The translations under genes and the position numbers were made by a program. Shown one piece after another: positions 13,600 to 20,459 of a DNA stretch of 23,950 nt. The stretch lies in the IMG/VR virus record IMGVR_UViG_3300031951_001189, positions 1 through 23,950 of that record. One strand, given 5' to 3'. The stretch's first letter is position 1. Each line of letters opens with the position of its first letter. The notes under the pieces are model-generated. The model was not told where the DNA came from and did no database searches. It saw only the letters and a list, made by a program, of their open reading frames with translations. Source of the DNA: a virus.

Positions 13600-13682
13600 A
13601 TTTTAAATTTTGATTTAATTTTCATCCAAACTATTTCGGGGTGATTCCGTAACCACCAAAAAAATATATAAAATTTTTTCAT
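13593..13682 (-). CDS. 29-residue aromatic-basic peptide
   Basis: A short frame from ATG at 13680-13682 to TAA at 13593-13595 encodes a peptide that starts MKKFYIFFWWLRNHPEIVW and ends with a lysine-rich helix. Its start overlaps the stop of the next small gene by four bases (13679-13682) and its end overlaps the start of the gene at 13381. Such chained overlaps are unlikely by chance in a gap that otherwise has no gene. Function unknown. Confidence 0.5.
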   Translation of the reverse strand: MKKFYIFFWWLRNHPEIVWMKIKSKFKIW

Positions 13683-13801
13683 AATCTTTCTTCAATTTCT
13701 TCTGATAAAATGTGTAATATAACACCAGGTATACATAAAACAAACGGCACAATCAATAATGCGACCGATATAATTTTAATAGCCCAATATAGTATTTTCA
13801 T
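13679..13801 (-). CDS. 40-residue single-pass membrane peptide
   Basis: ATG at 13799-13801, TGA at 13679-13681. The peptide (starts MKILYWAIKIISVALLIVPF) has one long hydrophobic stretch at about residues 8-30 followed by an acidic tail (LSEEIEERL). It overlaps its neighbours by four bases on each side (ATGA at 13679-13682 and 13798-13801). It is probably an inner-membrane micro-protein of the phage; role unknown. Confidence 0.6.
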   Translation of the reverse strand: MKILYWAIKIISVALLIVPFVLCIPGVILHILSEEIEERL

Positions 13802-13920
13802 TTTTTCTTATTTTTCCATTCGTTATAGAAATATTGAGCAACCCAACTAAAAAAAACTAGAAAGACTATTGCCCAACCGACTAATAAAAATTTAAAGAAT
13901 GGCTCCATATCTATTATCAT
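13798..13920 (-). CDS. 40-residue single-pass membrane peptide
   Basis: ATG at 13918-13920, TGA at 13798-13800. The peptide starts MIIDMEPFFKFLLVGWAIVF, has one membrane segment at about 10-30 and a basic tail (NEWKNKKK), so the C-terminus should be cytoplasmic. An internal in-frame ATG at 13906-13908 is an alternative start. It overlaps the lipoprotein gene upstream and the next peptide gene downstream by four bases each. No function is known. Confidence 0.6.
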   Translation of the reverse strand: MIIDMEPFFKFLLVGWAIVFLVFFSWVAQYFYNEWKNKKK

Positions 13921-14570
13921 TTTTTATTTAATGTTATTTTATTTGTTAATAATTTAGGGTTGTAAATTACAGAATCTGGTGTTGTTTTTATCATGGTTGC
14001 CATACCACTTTTTGATATAACTGACTTATTATTTTCTACCTTACCTATCTTGTTTGAAAATCTTGTTATTGAAACATACGAACCTTCTTTTAATTTATCA
14101 ACTTCTTTGAATGTATAGTTTTTAATGTAGTCTCCATAAAACGCTGGTATATTTCTACATAAAACATTATTGTTATAGTTTATCCAATCATAATTATAAT
14201 CTCCGTTTTGATAAAAAGTTTTAACGGTTTCTTTTAATGCAAGTTCTAAGTTTTCAACATTATTAAAATCTAACTGTAATTTAATAATATAATTAACATA
14301 ATCCTCAGTTATTAAAACATTGGTGATCCCTTCTTGTTCTTTTAATTTAATTCTTATTAAATTAATTTTCTGTTTTATTTCAGGAGTCTTTAAAACTTTT
14401 TTACCATCCAAACTATCTAAACTTAAAAATGCCCCGACCTTAGTTTTACTAGCACTTAAATTTATTGTGTATTTAAAAGTACCAGAACCATTTTGATTTA
14501 TTTTTAAATCATCAATAATTTCAATACAAGAAGTTAAAAAGAAAACAATAAAAAAATAAAACCATTTCAT
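13917..14570 (-). CDS. Lipoprotein of unknown function
   Basis: 217 residues. The N-terminus is a typical type II signal peptide: MKWFYFFIVFFLTSC with the lipobox L-T-S-C (Cys15), so it should be exported, lipidated and anchored on the host membrane. The mature start (IEIIDDLKINQNGSGTF) resembles Bacteroidota lipoproteins in which an N-terminal strand pair contains NxxGSG. The rest is strand- and lysine-rich, without recognised motif. Phage lipoproteins include some that block superinfection, such as Llp of T5, but this is only a precedent. It lies at the head of the small membrane-peptide chain. Confidence 0.75.
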   Translation of the reverse strand: MKWFYFFIVFFLTSCIEIIDDLKINQNGSGTFKYTINLSASKTKVGAFLSLDSLDGKKVLKTPEIKQKINLIRIKLKEQEGITNVLITEDYVNYIIKLQLDFNNVENLELALKETVKTFYQNGDYNYDWINYNNNVLCRNIPAFYGDYIKNYTFKEVDKLKEGSYVSITRFSNKIGKVENNKSVISKSGMATMIKTTPDSVIYNPKLLTNKITLNKK

Positions 14571-14576
14571 AATTTA

Positions 14577-14693
14577 TTACTCTTCTTCCTCTTTTATTTC
14601 TTGTTCGTCATCAACATCAATAACAATCTTTACTGTTTCAGGAAATATCATATTCATTCCCACACCTAAATTTACTTCAATTACTTTTTCCAT
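14577..14693 (-). CDS. 38-residue acidic peptide
   Basis: ATG at 14691-14693, TAA at 14577-14579, six bases before the lipoprotein gene begins. The peptide starts MEKVIEVNLGVGMNMIFPE and ends in a very acidic tail (DVDDEQEIKEEEE). It lies between two well-supported genes in the same direction with small gaps. No homologous family recognised. It might be a small adaptor; its reality rests on gap filling and codon composition similar to its neighbours. Confidence 0.45.
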   Translation of the reverse strand: MEKVIEVNLGVGMNMIFPETVKIVIDVDDEQEIKEEEE

Positions 14694-14705
14694 ACTTTTT
14701 TAATT

Positions 14706-14897
14706 TTAAAATAATAATCCAATCGCTAATCCTAATGCAAAACCTGATACAAATATTGAAACAATAAATGTTATTAAATATTTTTTAATCTTATTAAAAT
14801 TAAAAAATCCGTTATTACTTTGAGGGTTTTGAAACCCTTTCATCATGTTTTCTAAGTTTTTAAACATGTTTGGATCAAATGGGTTGTTGTAGTTCAT
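14706..14897 (-). CDS. Small single-pass membrane protein
   Basis: 63 residues. The N-terminal half is Asn/Phe/Gln-rich and hydrophilic (NNPFDPNMFKNLENMM) and likely cytoplasmic. The C-terminal half is one membrane segment (YLITFIVSIFVSGFALG) that ends with a Gly/Leu-rich tail. Its start overlaps the upstream gene by four bases (14894-14897). Function unknown. Confidence 0.68.
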   Translation of the reverse strand: MNYNNPFDPNMFKNLENMMKGFQNPQSNNGFFNFNKIKKYLITFIVSIFVSGFALGLAIGLLF

Positions 14898-15484
14898 ATT
14901 TTCTTTTCTTTTATAATTTTATATTTGTTAAGTTTTAACCATTCTAAAAAATCAATTGCTTTCCATTCATTTGGATCTAACTCACCTAATGGTCCATCAC
15001 CAAACTGATCAATAAATCCTTGTAAATAATCACGTTCAATTTCAAATCCACCTTCTTCACTTTTAATAATTTTAGTTCTAACCATTTCAATAGCACAAGG
15101 TTCGCACTGAACAGCTCTTTTATCGCCGATGAATTCTTTTTTACATGTTATACACCCTTTATGCCAATAATGACCAGGAGCGAACCCACCGATTGGGTAT
15201 TTGTTTTTTTCGTGTCTTTCAGTTGCAATTGAAATAGATTCCTTTGGTGTTCCAAAATCTTCGTTATATACTTTTAAAATAACTGCAACATCTGTATCCA
15301 TAACATCAAACTCATTTGTGCCTTCAGCAATTGTATCAACTTCAAAATCAACAAAAGCAAACCCTTGTTTTTCAACCATCTCAATAAGTTGATTTTCATT
15401 TGGTCCGTTAGGTTTTAACGGTAAATCACTATATTGATTTTTTACCACATATTTTTCTCCGTCGTGGATTACTTTACCAATCAT
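14894..15484 (-). CDS. Protein with a central zinc-ribbon-like CxxC...CxxC motif
   Basis: 196 residues. Two CxxC pairs, GCITCKKEF and VQCEPCAIEM, lie about 16 residues apart in the middle (about 117-140), with a WHKG segment directly before them, a layout typical of a small zinc-ribbon module. The N-terminal 100 residues have mixed strands and acidic segments (EVDTIAEGTNEFDVMDTD); the C-terminus has a helix with a lysine tail (LKLNKYKIIKEKKI). No DNA-binding or catalytic motif was recognised beyond the cysteines. It is coupled to the genes on both sides by four-base overlaps. Confidence 0.7.
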   Translation of the reverse strand: MIGKVIHDGEKYVVKNQYSDLPLKPNGPNENQLIEMVEKQGFAFVDFEVDTIAEGTNEFDVMDTDVAVILKVYNEDFGTPKESISIATERHEKNKYPIGGFAPGHYWHKGCITCKKEFIGDKRAVQCEPCAIEMVRTKIIKSEEGGFEIERDYLQGFIDQFGDGPLGELDPNEWKAIDFLEWLKLNKYKIIKEKKI

Positions 15485-15708
15485 TTTCTTAATTGATTTC
15501 TTTTATAAACTATTTTATTCTCAAGTGGCCAAATAACATCGTATTGAAGGTTACTCCAGTATTTATCTGGAGTATTTTTCATCAATTGTTTTCTAAAATT
15601 TGTAACTAATTTACTTGCGGTAAACGTTTGTTGGTATGTCTCACAAGAATCAATTACCTTTTCGACCCATTTTGCCAAGTCTCCGTAGTGTGTACTTCTA
15701 TTTTCCAT
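15481..15708 (-). CDS. Small phage protein of unknown function
   Basis: 75 residues with the segment WVEKVIDSCETYQQTFTASK, then NFRKQL and YDVIWPLENK. Proteins with this W-x-x-K-V-I-x-S-C-x-T pattern are common in large phages and annotated as hypothetical. The single conserved Cys within a helix is notable. It is cotranscribed with the zinc-ribbon protein downstream (four-base overlap) and starts four bases after the gene at 15713. Confidence 0.72.
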   Translation of the reverse strand: MENRSTHYGDLAKWVEKVIDSCETYQQTFTASKLVTNFRKQLMKNTPDKYWSNLQYDVIWPLENKIVYKRNQLRK

Positions 15709-15712
15709 ATTA

Positions 15713-16222
15713 TTAAATTTTTTTAAGTATCAAACAACCATCCTCATCTAATTTTGGTTGTTCTTTTGGTTTGTCTTCAGTATAAGAGGTTGAAAATCCA
15801 CCTAATGATTGGTCATAGAAACAAGGTTCCATTTTAATCTCAACTTCAATTTCGGTTGATTCTCGGAGGGATTGGATAAATTCTGCAAAAGTACCTTTAT
15901 TGTATGTACAAAAATCCCAAAGATTACCCATATCCTCCAAAGTAAACACCTTGTCTTTATTCAACTCAATTGCTTTTTTGAATCCATTTTTAAATCCATA
16001 TTCAGTATCATCTTGTGCTGTTGGATATATTGAATGGTATTTAGCAAAATCTTCTGCCAACTTATCCAAGTCATAACCATTCTTAATGTCGATACAATTT
16101 TTAACCGATAATTTATCTGTAATAGCCATTAGAGGACCGCCTTCTGTAGATGCAAATAACTTACCATCAACTGTAAGTGAATACATATCCGAATTTGGTG
16201 CTTTATATAATTTTCCTTTCAT
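15713..16222 (-). CDS. Unknown phage protein with NGYD and GFKxGFK motifs (paralog-like to 12716)
   Basis: 169 residues. It contains NGYDLDKLAE (about 48-57) and EYGFKNGFKK (about 79-88), the counterparts of two motifs in the gene at 12716. The N-terminus (KLYKAPNSDMYSLTVDGKLF) has a strand-turn-strand appearance. The C-terminus has IEVEIKMEPCFYDQSLGG and an acidic/basic tail. A -7 promoter box TATATTTG lies four bases before its ATG, and it is the first gene of the long minus-strand run down to about 8135. Function unknown. Confidence 0.72.
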   Translation of the reverse strand: MKGKLYKAPNSDMYSLTVDGKLFASTEGGPLMAITDKLSVKNCIDIKNGYDLDKLAEDFAKYHSIYPTAQDDTEYGFKNGFKKAIELNKDKVFTLEDMGNLWDFCTYNKGTFAEFIQSLRESTEIEVEIKMEPCFYDQSLGGFSTSYTEDKPKEQPKLDEDGCLILKKI

Positions 16223-16226
16223 AACA

Positions 16227-16234
16227 CAAATATA
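16227..16234 (-). promoter_or_regulatory. -7 promoter box TATATTTG, 4 bases before ATG
   Basis: TATATTTG on the minus strand is followed by TGTT and the ATG at 16220-16222. ATTG lies 20 bases further upstream as a degenerate -33 box. Together with the terminator at 16241-16279 it marks the head of a separate transcript. Confidence 0.6.
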
Positions 16235-16240
16235 AAAAAA

Positions 16241-16279
16241 TTAAATTAAAAAAACAATCCCACCTATAAAGATGGGATT
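16241..16279 (-). terminator. Rho-independent terminator of the zinc-ribbon gene
   Basis: On the minus strand AATCCCA and TGGGATT (plus coordinates 16273-16279 and 16256-16262) pair around a 10-base loop and are followed by GTTTTTTT. It lies 30 bases beyond the stop codon at 16309. Confidence 0.8.
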
Positions 16280-16308
16280 TAATATTTTGAAACCTTGTTG
16301 TTTATTTA

Positions 16309-17337
16309 TTAGTCAATAACGATTGCTCTTAACGAGTCAGATGTTAATGAATCTGATTTTATGTAAATTAATTTATTTTCATGTCTCTTTAAGAAATTAT
16401 CTAAAGTATCATTATAGGTTGACATAAGATATTGTTTACCATCAATCATTATATTAACATCCATCGTATAATGAATTTCAGTTTTGGTTCTAACCATTTG
16501 ATGACCACATTCAGGACAAAACTTCCAAGATGATTTTTTAATCTTTGTTGAACACTTTGGACATCTATCAATCAAGTCTTTCTTCTCAAATGGTTTTTGA
16601 GATTCTGGTAATATCTTCCAAGTTGATGTTGATACGGTCCAGGAATTGAAATTTTTACTTACGGTTTTAAATGTTTGATTACTTGAAGATCCCATCTCAA
16701 CTCTTCCAGTTTCAACTGATTTAGATTTTTTTGCAAAACTTCTTGGTTTTTGGTCGTATTTTGACTCATACTTATTCGATCTTGGATTATTACTGAAACT
16801 TAATTTACTACTACTACTATTACTAAAAGTAATGTCCGTATCTGGTCGATAAGTGTAATCAACATTTGAAGTCCAGAAATTGTTTCCAATAACGTTATTA
16901 GTTGATGTAAGATGAGTAACACCAAAACCACCGGTATTAACATAAGTTGGGTTCCAATTTAAATTATTGTTTAATCTACCAATAATTATATCTTCTTCCT
17001 CATAAAACAAAACTTCAACATCTCCGTTGTTTGCAATTGCTTTTTTTGTTTCATTTGAATTATCAACGGTATAAGTTTCAAACTTAAATTTGCGAGGGAC
17101 ATCAATGTACCTTTCAAGAAATATTCTTTCACCTGGACGTAAAACAATTCCACCTCCGTTAATAAATTCTCCGTTTATTTTGATTTTTGATAAGACGGTT
17201 TTTCTTGATCCATTATAGAGCTCAATTTCAAACTCCGATCCGTCTTTTAAGTAAACATTCTCTCCGAACTGTTTAACTCTTTGTTTGTCTTTTGTGATAT
17301 ACGCACACGGCTTATCACTTACTTGATTGTAAATCAT
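16309..17337 (-). CDS. Protein with beta-rich N-domain, Ser/Asn-rich linker and C-terminal zinc ribbon
   Basis: 342 residues. The N-terminal domain (about 25-115) has KDGSEFEIELYN, then a GIVLRPGERIFLERYID segment and a FKFETYTVDN segment, which look like a compact beta-sandwich; similar domains occur in large-virus and jumbo-phage proteins of unknown function. A low-complexity, Ser/Asn/Lys-rich region (about 120-240) follows. Residues 259-277 form a zinc ribbon (C259, C262, C274, C277; CPKC...CPECG). The C-terminus is a short alpha/beta end (HYTMDVNIMIDG). An AAGGAAA purine stretch lies just before the ATG, a rare Shine-Dalgarno-like site here. The transcript ends at a strong terminator at 16241-16279, so it is a single-gene unit. 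A structural or decoration role is possible but not shown. Confidence 0.75.
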   Translation of the reverse strand: MIYNQVSDKPCAYITKDKQRVKQFGENVYLKDGSEFEIELYNGSRKTVLSKIKINGEFINGGGIVLRPGERIFLERYIDVPRKFKFETYTVDNSNETKKAIANNGDVEVLFYEEEDIIIGRLNNNLNWNPTYVNTGGFGVTHLTSTNNVIGNNFWTSNVDYTYRPDTDITFSNSSSSKLSFSNNPRSNKYESKYDQKPRSFAKKSKSVETGRVEMGSSSNQTFKTVSKNFNSWTVSTSTWKILPESQKPFEKKDLIDRCPKCSTKIKKSSWKFCPECGHQMVRTKTEIHYTMDVNIMIDGKQYLMSTYNDTLDNFLKRHENKLIYIKSDSLTSDSLRAIVID

Positions 17338-17469
17338 TTTCCTTATTTTTATTTAGTTTATTTTATTGGTGACCGATTTGTTGGTTTTATCCAACTCAAA
17401 TGTTTCAAGAACACTCGGACCCCAGTAACAAGGTTTCAAGTATAAATATAGGATAGTTTTGTTTTATTG

Positions 17470-17504
17470 TAAATAAAAAACCCCAACTTTCATAATTGGG
17501 GTTT
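17470..17504 (-). terminator. Rho-independent terminator of the gene at 17510
   Basis: AAACCCCAA (17478-17486) and TTGGGGTTT (17496-17504) form a nine-base-pair stem; on the minus strand it is followed by a T-rich run ending at about 17470. The 132 bases between here and the gene at 16309-17337 contain no gene that I can support; TATACTTG around 17445 is a weak candidate -7 box. Confidence 0.85.
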
Positions 17505-17509
17505 GAATC

Positions 17510-17761
17510 TTATTTCTCAATAGGTTTGACCATCTTTATATTAACTGTTGGTGTGTCCATCCATTGTCCGTTACACATTTTTATGGTACTCATTCCACTT
17601 TCATATGATAATACCTGTGTTGCTTCAATTTGTGACCCATCATTTAATATTACTAATTCATCACAAACTTTATTATTTTGGGATGAGAGATATACAAAAT
17701 AACCAAATGTTACAGATGTTAATATTATCATTAAAATTATGCCGATACTTTTTCTTATCAT
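17510..17761 (-). CDS. Small membrane-anchored protein
   Basis: 83 residues. An N-terminal membrane anchor (SIGIILMIILTSVTFGYFVY, about 5-24) is followed by a hydrophilic domain of about 55 residues with two cysteines (KVCDELV and KMCNGQW), which could form a disulfide outside the cytoplasm. The domain has a strand pattern (ELVILNDGSQIEATQVLSY) like small beta folds. It starts two bases after the stop of the SPFH gene, and a strong terminator follows its stop. It is probably the last gene of the SPFH transcript. Confidence 0.72.
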   Translation of the reverse strand: MIRKSIGIILMIILTSVTFGYFVYLSSQNNKVCDELVILNDGSQIEATQVLSYESGMSTIKMCNGQWMDTPTVNIKMVKPIEK

Positions 17762-17762
17762 A

Positions 17763-18710
17763 TTATTTAATATTTAAGAATGTTCCTGATCCACCTGCAA
17801 CTGTTGTAGGTAATACTCCATTCCAAGATTGTGCTTTCAAATACTCAACATAGATCGGTGTAATCTCTTTTTGTTTTAATCTCATTGCCAATGCGGCCGC
17901 GTTTGCATCAATTATAACTTTTGCAGAATCACCACGAGCGATTGCGATTTTTTCTTGAGCTTCAGCCTCTGCAACTAACTTACGTTGCATCGCTGCCTGT
18001 GCCTCTTGAACCGCCTTTGTTTTAGATTCAATCGCCTGTTGTAATGCTTTTGGTGGTGTGATGTTAGTTCTTAACTGTGACACTTCAAACCATTTAGATA
18101 ATCTTTTATTACATTCAGCAACAATTGCCGCTTCAAATTGTTCTCTATTATTAAAGATTGCATCAACCTCCCACTTATTAGCCACGTCATTTACTGAAGA
18201 GACAATAGCATTCATTAACCATCCTTGTTCAACTTGTTTAATATCTAATCTTAAATTCTCAAACATATTACCAATAGCCGTTGGTTTAAGTGAGTAGTTA
18301 AAACTTGGTTTAATTGTTGCTGCAAATCCACCCTTTGTAATCACAGTTTGATCTTTATACTCAATATGTTGTTGATATGTAGGGAACTCTAGTAACTGCT
18401 CAATCCAAGTATTATACATAACCCAACCTGTTTTATATTCGTAATTTGACACACCACGATTATCACCAGTTAAGTTAACTTTAATACCAACGTGTCCTGC
18501 ATCAACTCTATCTAATGCAAATGGCTGGATTATTGAAATTAAAAGACCTACTATGAAAATACCAATTGGTTTCATAATCCACATAGTATTAAACATCTCT
18601 TTACTATCACCCCATCTATCTTCCTTTACCACATACATTTGTTCTCTTGTTGTAAATGCTATTAATCCTGCAATCACCAATCCTAAAATAAAAATTAAAG
18701 TACTAATCAT
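17763..18710 (-). CDS. SPFH/prohibitin-family membrane protein
   Basis: 315 residues. Two hydrophobic segments at about 4-20 and 48-63 anchor it in the membrane. The SPFH domain runs from about 65 to 225, with the typical DAGHVGIKVNL start and the TGWVMYNTWIEQLLEFPTY segment, and ends in an Ala/Glu/Lys-rich helix (about 230-280: KALQQAIESKTKAVQEAQAA, VAEAEAQEKIAIARG). The C-terminus ends TTVAGGSGTFLNIK. SPFH proteins assemble into ring-like oligomers on membranes and control membrane proteins or proteases. In phages their job is not established. It overlaps the gene at 18703 by eight bases, so a membrane partner is likely to be made together with it. Confidence 0.9.
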   Translation of the reverse strand: MISTLIFILGLVIAGLIAFTTREQMYVVKEDRWGDSKEMFNTMWIMKPIGIFIVGLLISIIQPFALDRVDAGHVGIKVNLTGDNRGVSNYEYKTGWVMYNTWIEQLLEFPTYQQHIEYKDQTVITKGGFAATIKPSFNYSLKPTAIGNMFENLRLDIKQVEQGWLMNAIVSSVNDVANKWEVDAIFNNREQFEAAIVAECNKRLSKWFEVSQLRTNITPPKALQQAIESKTKAVQEAQAAMQRKLVAEAEAQEKIAIARGDSAKVIIDANAAALAMRLKQKEITPIYVEYLKAQSWNGVLPTTVAGGSGTFLNIK

Positions 18711-18894
18711 TTTTTTCTGTTTTTTTAAATAATTTTATTGTTTCGTTTATTACATACATAAGGACCCCTACAACACCAACAAAACTTAACAGTTGGAGGA
18801 ACCCGTTTACTTCTCTACTGACGACATATTCGCCAAACATTGTTCCGATTGCGATGAAGCCTAACCACATCAGAAACATTTTAAAATACTTCAT
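18703..18894 (-). CDS. Small two-pass membrane protein
   Basis: 63 residues. Two hydrophobic segments, about residues 5-21 (MFLMWLGFIAIGTMFG) and 33-49 (LLSFVGVVGVLMYVI), with a short loop that contains YVVSREVN. The C-terminus is lysine- and acid-rich (KLFKKTEKND). It overlaps the start of the SPFH gene by eight bases, which suggests a partner or accessory of the SPFH ring. No homolog was recognised. Confidence 0.7.
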   Translation of the reverse strand: MKYFKMFLMWLGFIAIGTMFGEYVVSREVNGFLQLLSFVGVVGVLMYVINETIKLFKKTEKND

Positions 18895-18909
18895 TTCATT
18901 TTTTATATT

Positions 18910-19281
18910 TTAATCGTTAATAAAAACACATTCATTAAAAGGATAAACTTGTCCTGACCTTGAAGAAATAACATCTAATTCAATATTATACCCAATAATG
19001 TTTATTTTTTCTGCTTTAAAGTCTTCACCTTTTTTTGGTACTTTAAACTTTAATGGTTTATCAAATACTATCCCTTGTCTATATGATATTCTTTTAACAG
19101 TATCGGTCCATGTTGATAAACCGTACTTCCCATTATACCTAAACTTTCTACCGACAAATCTTGGAATGTCAAAACTTTCATCTTCTACATCTTTCGATAA
19201 TGGATTCTTTTCTCCTGTTAATTCTTCGTAGTAAGGGTTAAGTTCTCCGGTGTATGGATCGTGTGTTGGTATGTTCTTCAT
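18910..19281 (-). CDS. Hypothetical phage protein with HDPYTGELNPYYEELTG start
   Basis: 123 residues. The N-terminus MKNIPTHDPYTGELNPYYEE is a peptide pattern seen in hypothetical proteins of large phages. Strand-rich segments follow (FVGRKFRYNGKYG, RISYRQGIVFDKPLKF, INIIGYNIELDVI) and end with PFNECVFIND. No catalytic motif or membrane segment; one Cys near the end. It follows the gene at 19284 by two bases. Function unknown. Confidence 0.7.
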   Translation of the reverse strand: MKNIPTHDPYTGELNPYYEELTGEKNPLSKDVEDESFDIPRFVGRKFRYNGKYGLSTWTDTVKRISYRQGIVFDKPLKFKVPKKGEDFKAEKINIIGYNIELDVISSRSGQVYPFNECVFIND

Positions 19282-19283
19282 TA

Positions 19284-19469
19284 TTACTTATTATAAAGTA
19301 CGTAAAGTCTTTGAGCGATTTCTTTTAGTTGTAATTCTAATTTTGAGATCTTTTGTTTATCTTCTTCAGTTAATTCAAACTTATCTGCTTTAATGTCTGC
19401 AATTTCATTAATGATTCTTCTATGTTGTTCCATTAATGCTCCTTGTAAAATTCTACTGTCTTGTTCCAT
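19284..19469 (-). CDS. Small coiled-coil-like protein
   Basis: 61 residues. Apart from the first few residues, the sequence is helical with regular hydrophobic spacing (RRIINEIADIKADK; KISKLELQLKEIAQRLYVLY), consistent with a helical hairpin or coiled-coil dimer. No cysteine, no membrane segment. It lies between two hypothetical genes in a minus-strand operon. Function unknown. Confidence 0.65.
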   Translation of the reverse strand: MEQDSRILQGALMEQHRRIINEIADIKADKFELTEEDKQKISKLELQLKEIAQRLYVLYNK

Positions 19470-19479
19470 TTTTTTATTT

Positions 19480-19731
19480 TTATTTTTTTATTATTGCCTT
19501 TGTTAATTGGTTAATTAACCCTTGTACTTCACCAAATTCAGTAAAACGAATTTGTGGGTCTGTATTAAAAACTTCAACATACCACTTGTCATCTTTTATT
19601 TCTTCGTTTGTTGGTGTAATAAAAGTTAATCCATCTACTATATCAAGTACATAGTAGTAGGAATCGTCTTCATCGTGTTCTTTAATTTCTTCACTTTTAA
19701 ATCCTAAAAGTATTAACTCTCTTTCTGTCAT
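19480..19731 (-). CDS. Small phage protein of unknown function
   Basis: 83 residues. It has MTERELILLGFKSEEI at the start, SYYYVLDIVDGLTFI in the middle and PQIRFTEFGEVQGLINQLT near the end. The combination LGF ... YY-x-L-D-I ... L-x-x-L is found in small phage hypothetical proteins. Its start overlaps the stop of the lipoprotein gene by four bases (19728-19731). No catalytic motif, no membrane segment. Confidence 0.7.
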   Translation of the reverse strand: MTERELILLGFKSEEIKEHDEDDSYYYVLDIVDGLTFITPTNEEIKDDKWYVEVFNTDPQIRFTEFGEVQGLINQLTKAIIKK

Positions 19732-19976
19732 TTTATTAGTTTTAATTTTTTTAAATCTCCGTTTTTATTTGTTTTATATTTAACTCTAACAGTATCAACA
19801 ACTAAATAATATTCATTATCAATATTTAAACAATTCCACTCACATGTTTCGTGATAATATAAGTGAACGTGAATTTTATCTAACTTTTTACATTTCAAAT
19901 ATGTAAAATCTTTATATTGCCAGTTTGAACAACTAGACATTATTATAAGTGTAAGTATAAAAATAATATTTTTCAT
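19728..19976 (-). CDS. Small lipoprotein
   Basis: 82 residues from the ATG at 19974-19976; the longer frame would begin with TTG and is not preferred. The signal peptide MKNIIFILTLIIMSSC ends in the lipobox I-M-S-S-C, so Cys16 would be lipidated after export. The mature part (about 66 residues) has three more cysteines (YLKCKKLD, HETCEWNCLN), which is unusual for a small lipoprotein and may form disulfides or bind metal. It lies in a run of small membrane or exported proteins. Function unknown; surface exclusion is one possibility known from other phage lipoproteins. Confidence 0.7.
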   Translation of the reverse strand: MKNIIFILTLIIMSSCSNWQYKDFTYLKCKKLDKIHVHLYYHETCEWNCLNIDNEYYLVVDTVRVKYKTNKNGDLKKLKLIK

Positions 19977-19978
19977 AA

Positions 19979-20245
19979 TCAAATACCTCTTGAGGTTAAT
20001 TCTTCTAATACATCATTAACCACTTTCATATAATTTTCTTGTTTTTTTTTGTGGTAAAGATATAATAAAAGAGAAATTGGGTATATAATTAAAAAACTAA
20101 CAATTCCAACAAAATTAAATAATAATAATATAGATTGTATTAACCCAACAATCGCCAAAACAACTGTTGCATATAAATGTTTGTCAGCTCTTGCCAAATT
20201 TTTCCAAGCCAATTCTAAAAGTTCACTATCGTTTAATTCTTTCAT
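19979..20245 (-). CDS. Small two-pass membrane protein
   Basis: 88 residues. An N-terminal charged helix (MKELNDSELLELAWKNLARA) is followed by two long hydrophobic stretches at about 25-45 (ATVVLAIVGLIQSILLLF) and 47-64 (GIVSFLIIYPISLLLYLY), and a basic/charged C-terminal helix (HKKKQENYMKVVNDVLEEL). Both ends are predicted to be cytoplasmic. It lies two bases upstream of the lipoprotein gene. No function was recognised; a role in membrane remodelling or exclusion would be a guess. Confidence 0.7.
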   Translation of the reverse strand: MKELNDSELLELAWKNLARADKHLYATVVLAIVGLIQSILLLFNFVGIVSFLIIYPISLLLYLYHKKKQENYMKVVNDVLEELTSRGI

Positions 20246-20255
20246 ATTAATTTTA

Positions 20256-20459
20256 TTATAATTTTTTTAAACAAATTAACTGATTTGAAAATATGTTGTC
20301 TTCAACATTGTGTTTTCCTAAATTATATGTGGTAAAAGTACCGTCAAGATTGTCAATTCTTAACATTAAAAAACCAAGATCAGATACAAAAATTTTCTCC
20401 AATTCACCTTTACCTTTTGGTGTTTCAATTATTGGGTTATTATTTATTGATTTTATCAT
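20256..20459 (-). CDS. Small protein of unknown function
   Basis: 67 residues, probably beta-rich. It starts MIKSINNNPIIETPKGKGEL and has a LGFLMLRIDNLDGTFTTYNL segment that resembles a short beta-hairpin. The single Cys is near the end (QLICLKKL). It overlaps the gene at 20440 by 20 bases, in a different frame, more than most pairs here, so the true start may be slightly further in. Function unknown. Confidence 0.55.
   Translation of the reverse strand: MIKSINNNPIIETPKGKGELEKIFVSDLGFLMLRIDNLDGTFTTYNLGKHNVEDNIFSNQLICLKKL

Noticed and set aside
16309-17337. Transposase or DNA-binding regulator, from the C-terminal zinc ribbon
   Set aside because: No DDE/DED motif, helix-turn-helix or recombinase signature; the ribbon alone is not diagnostic.
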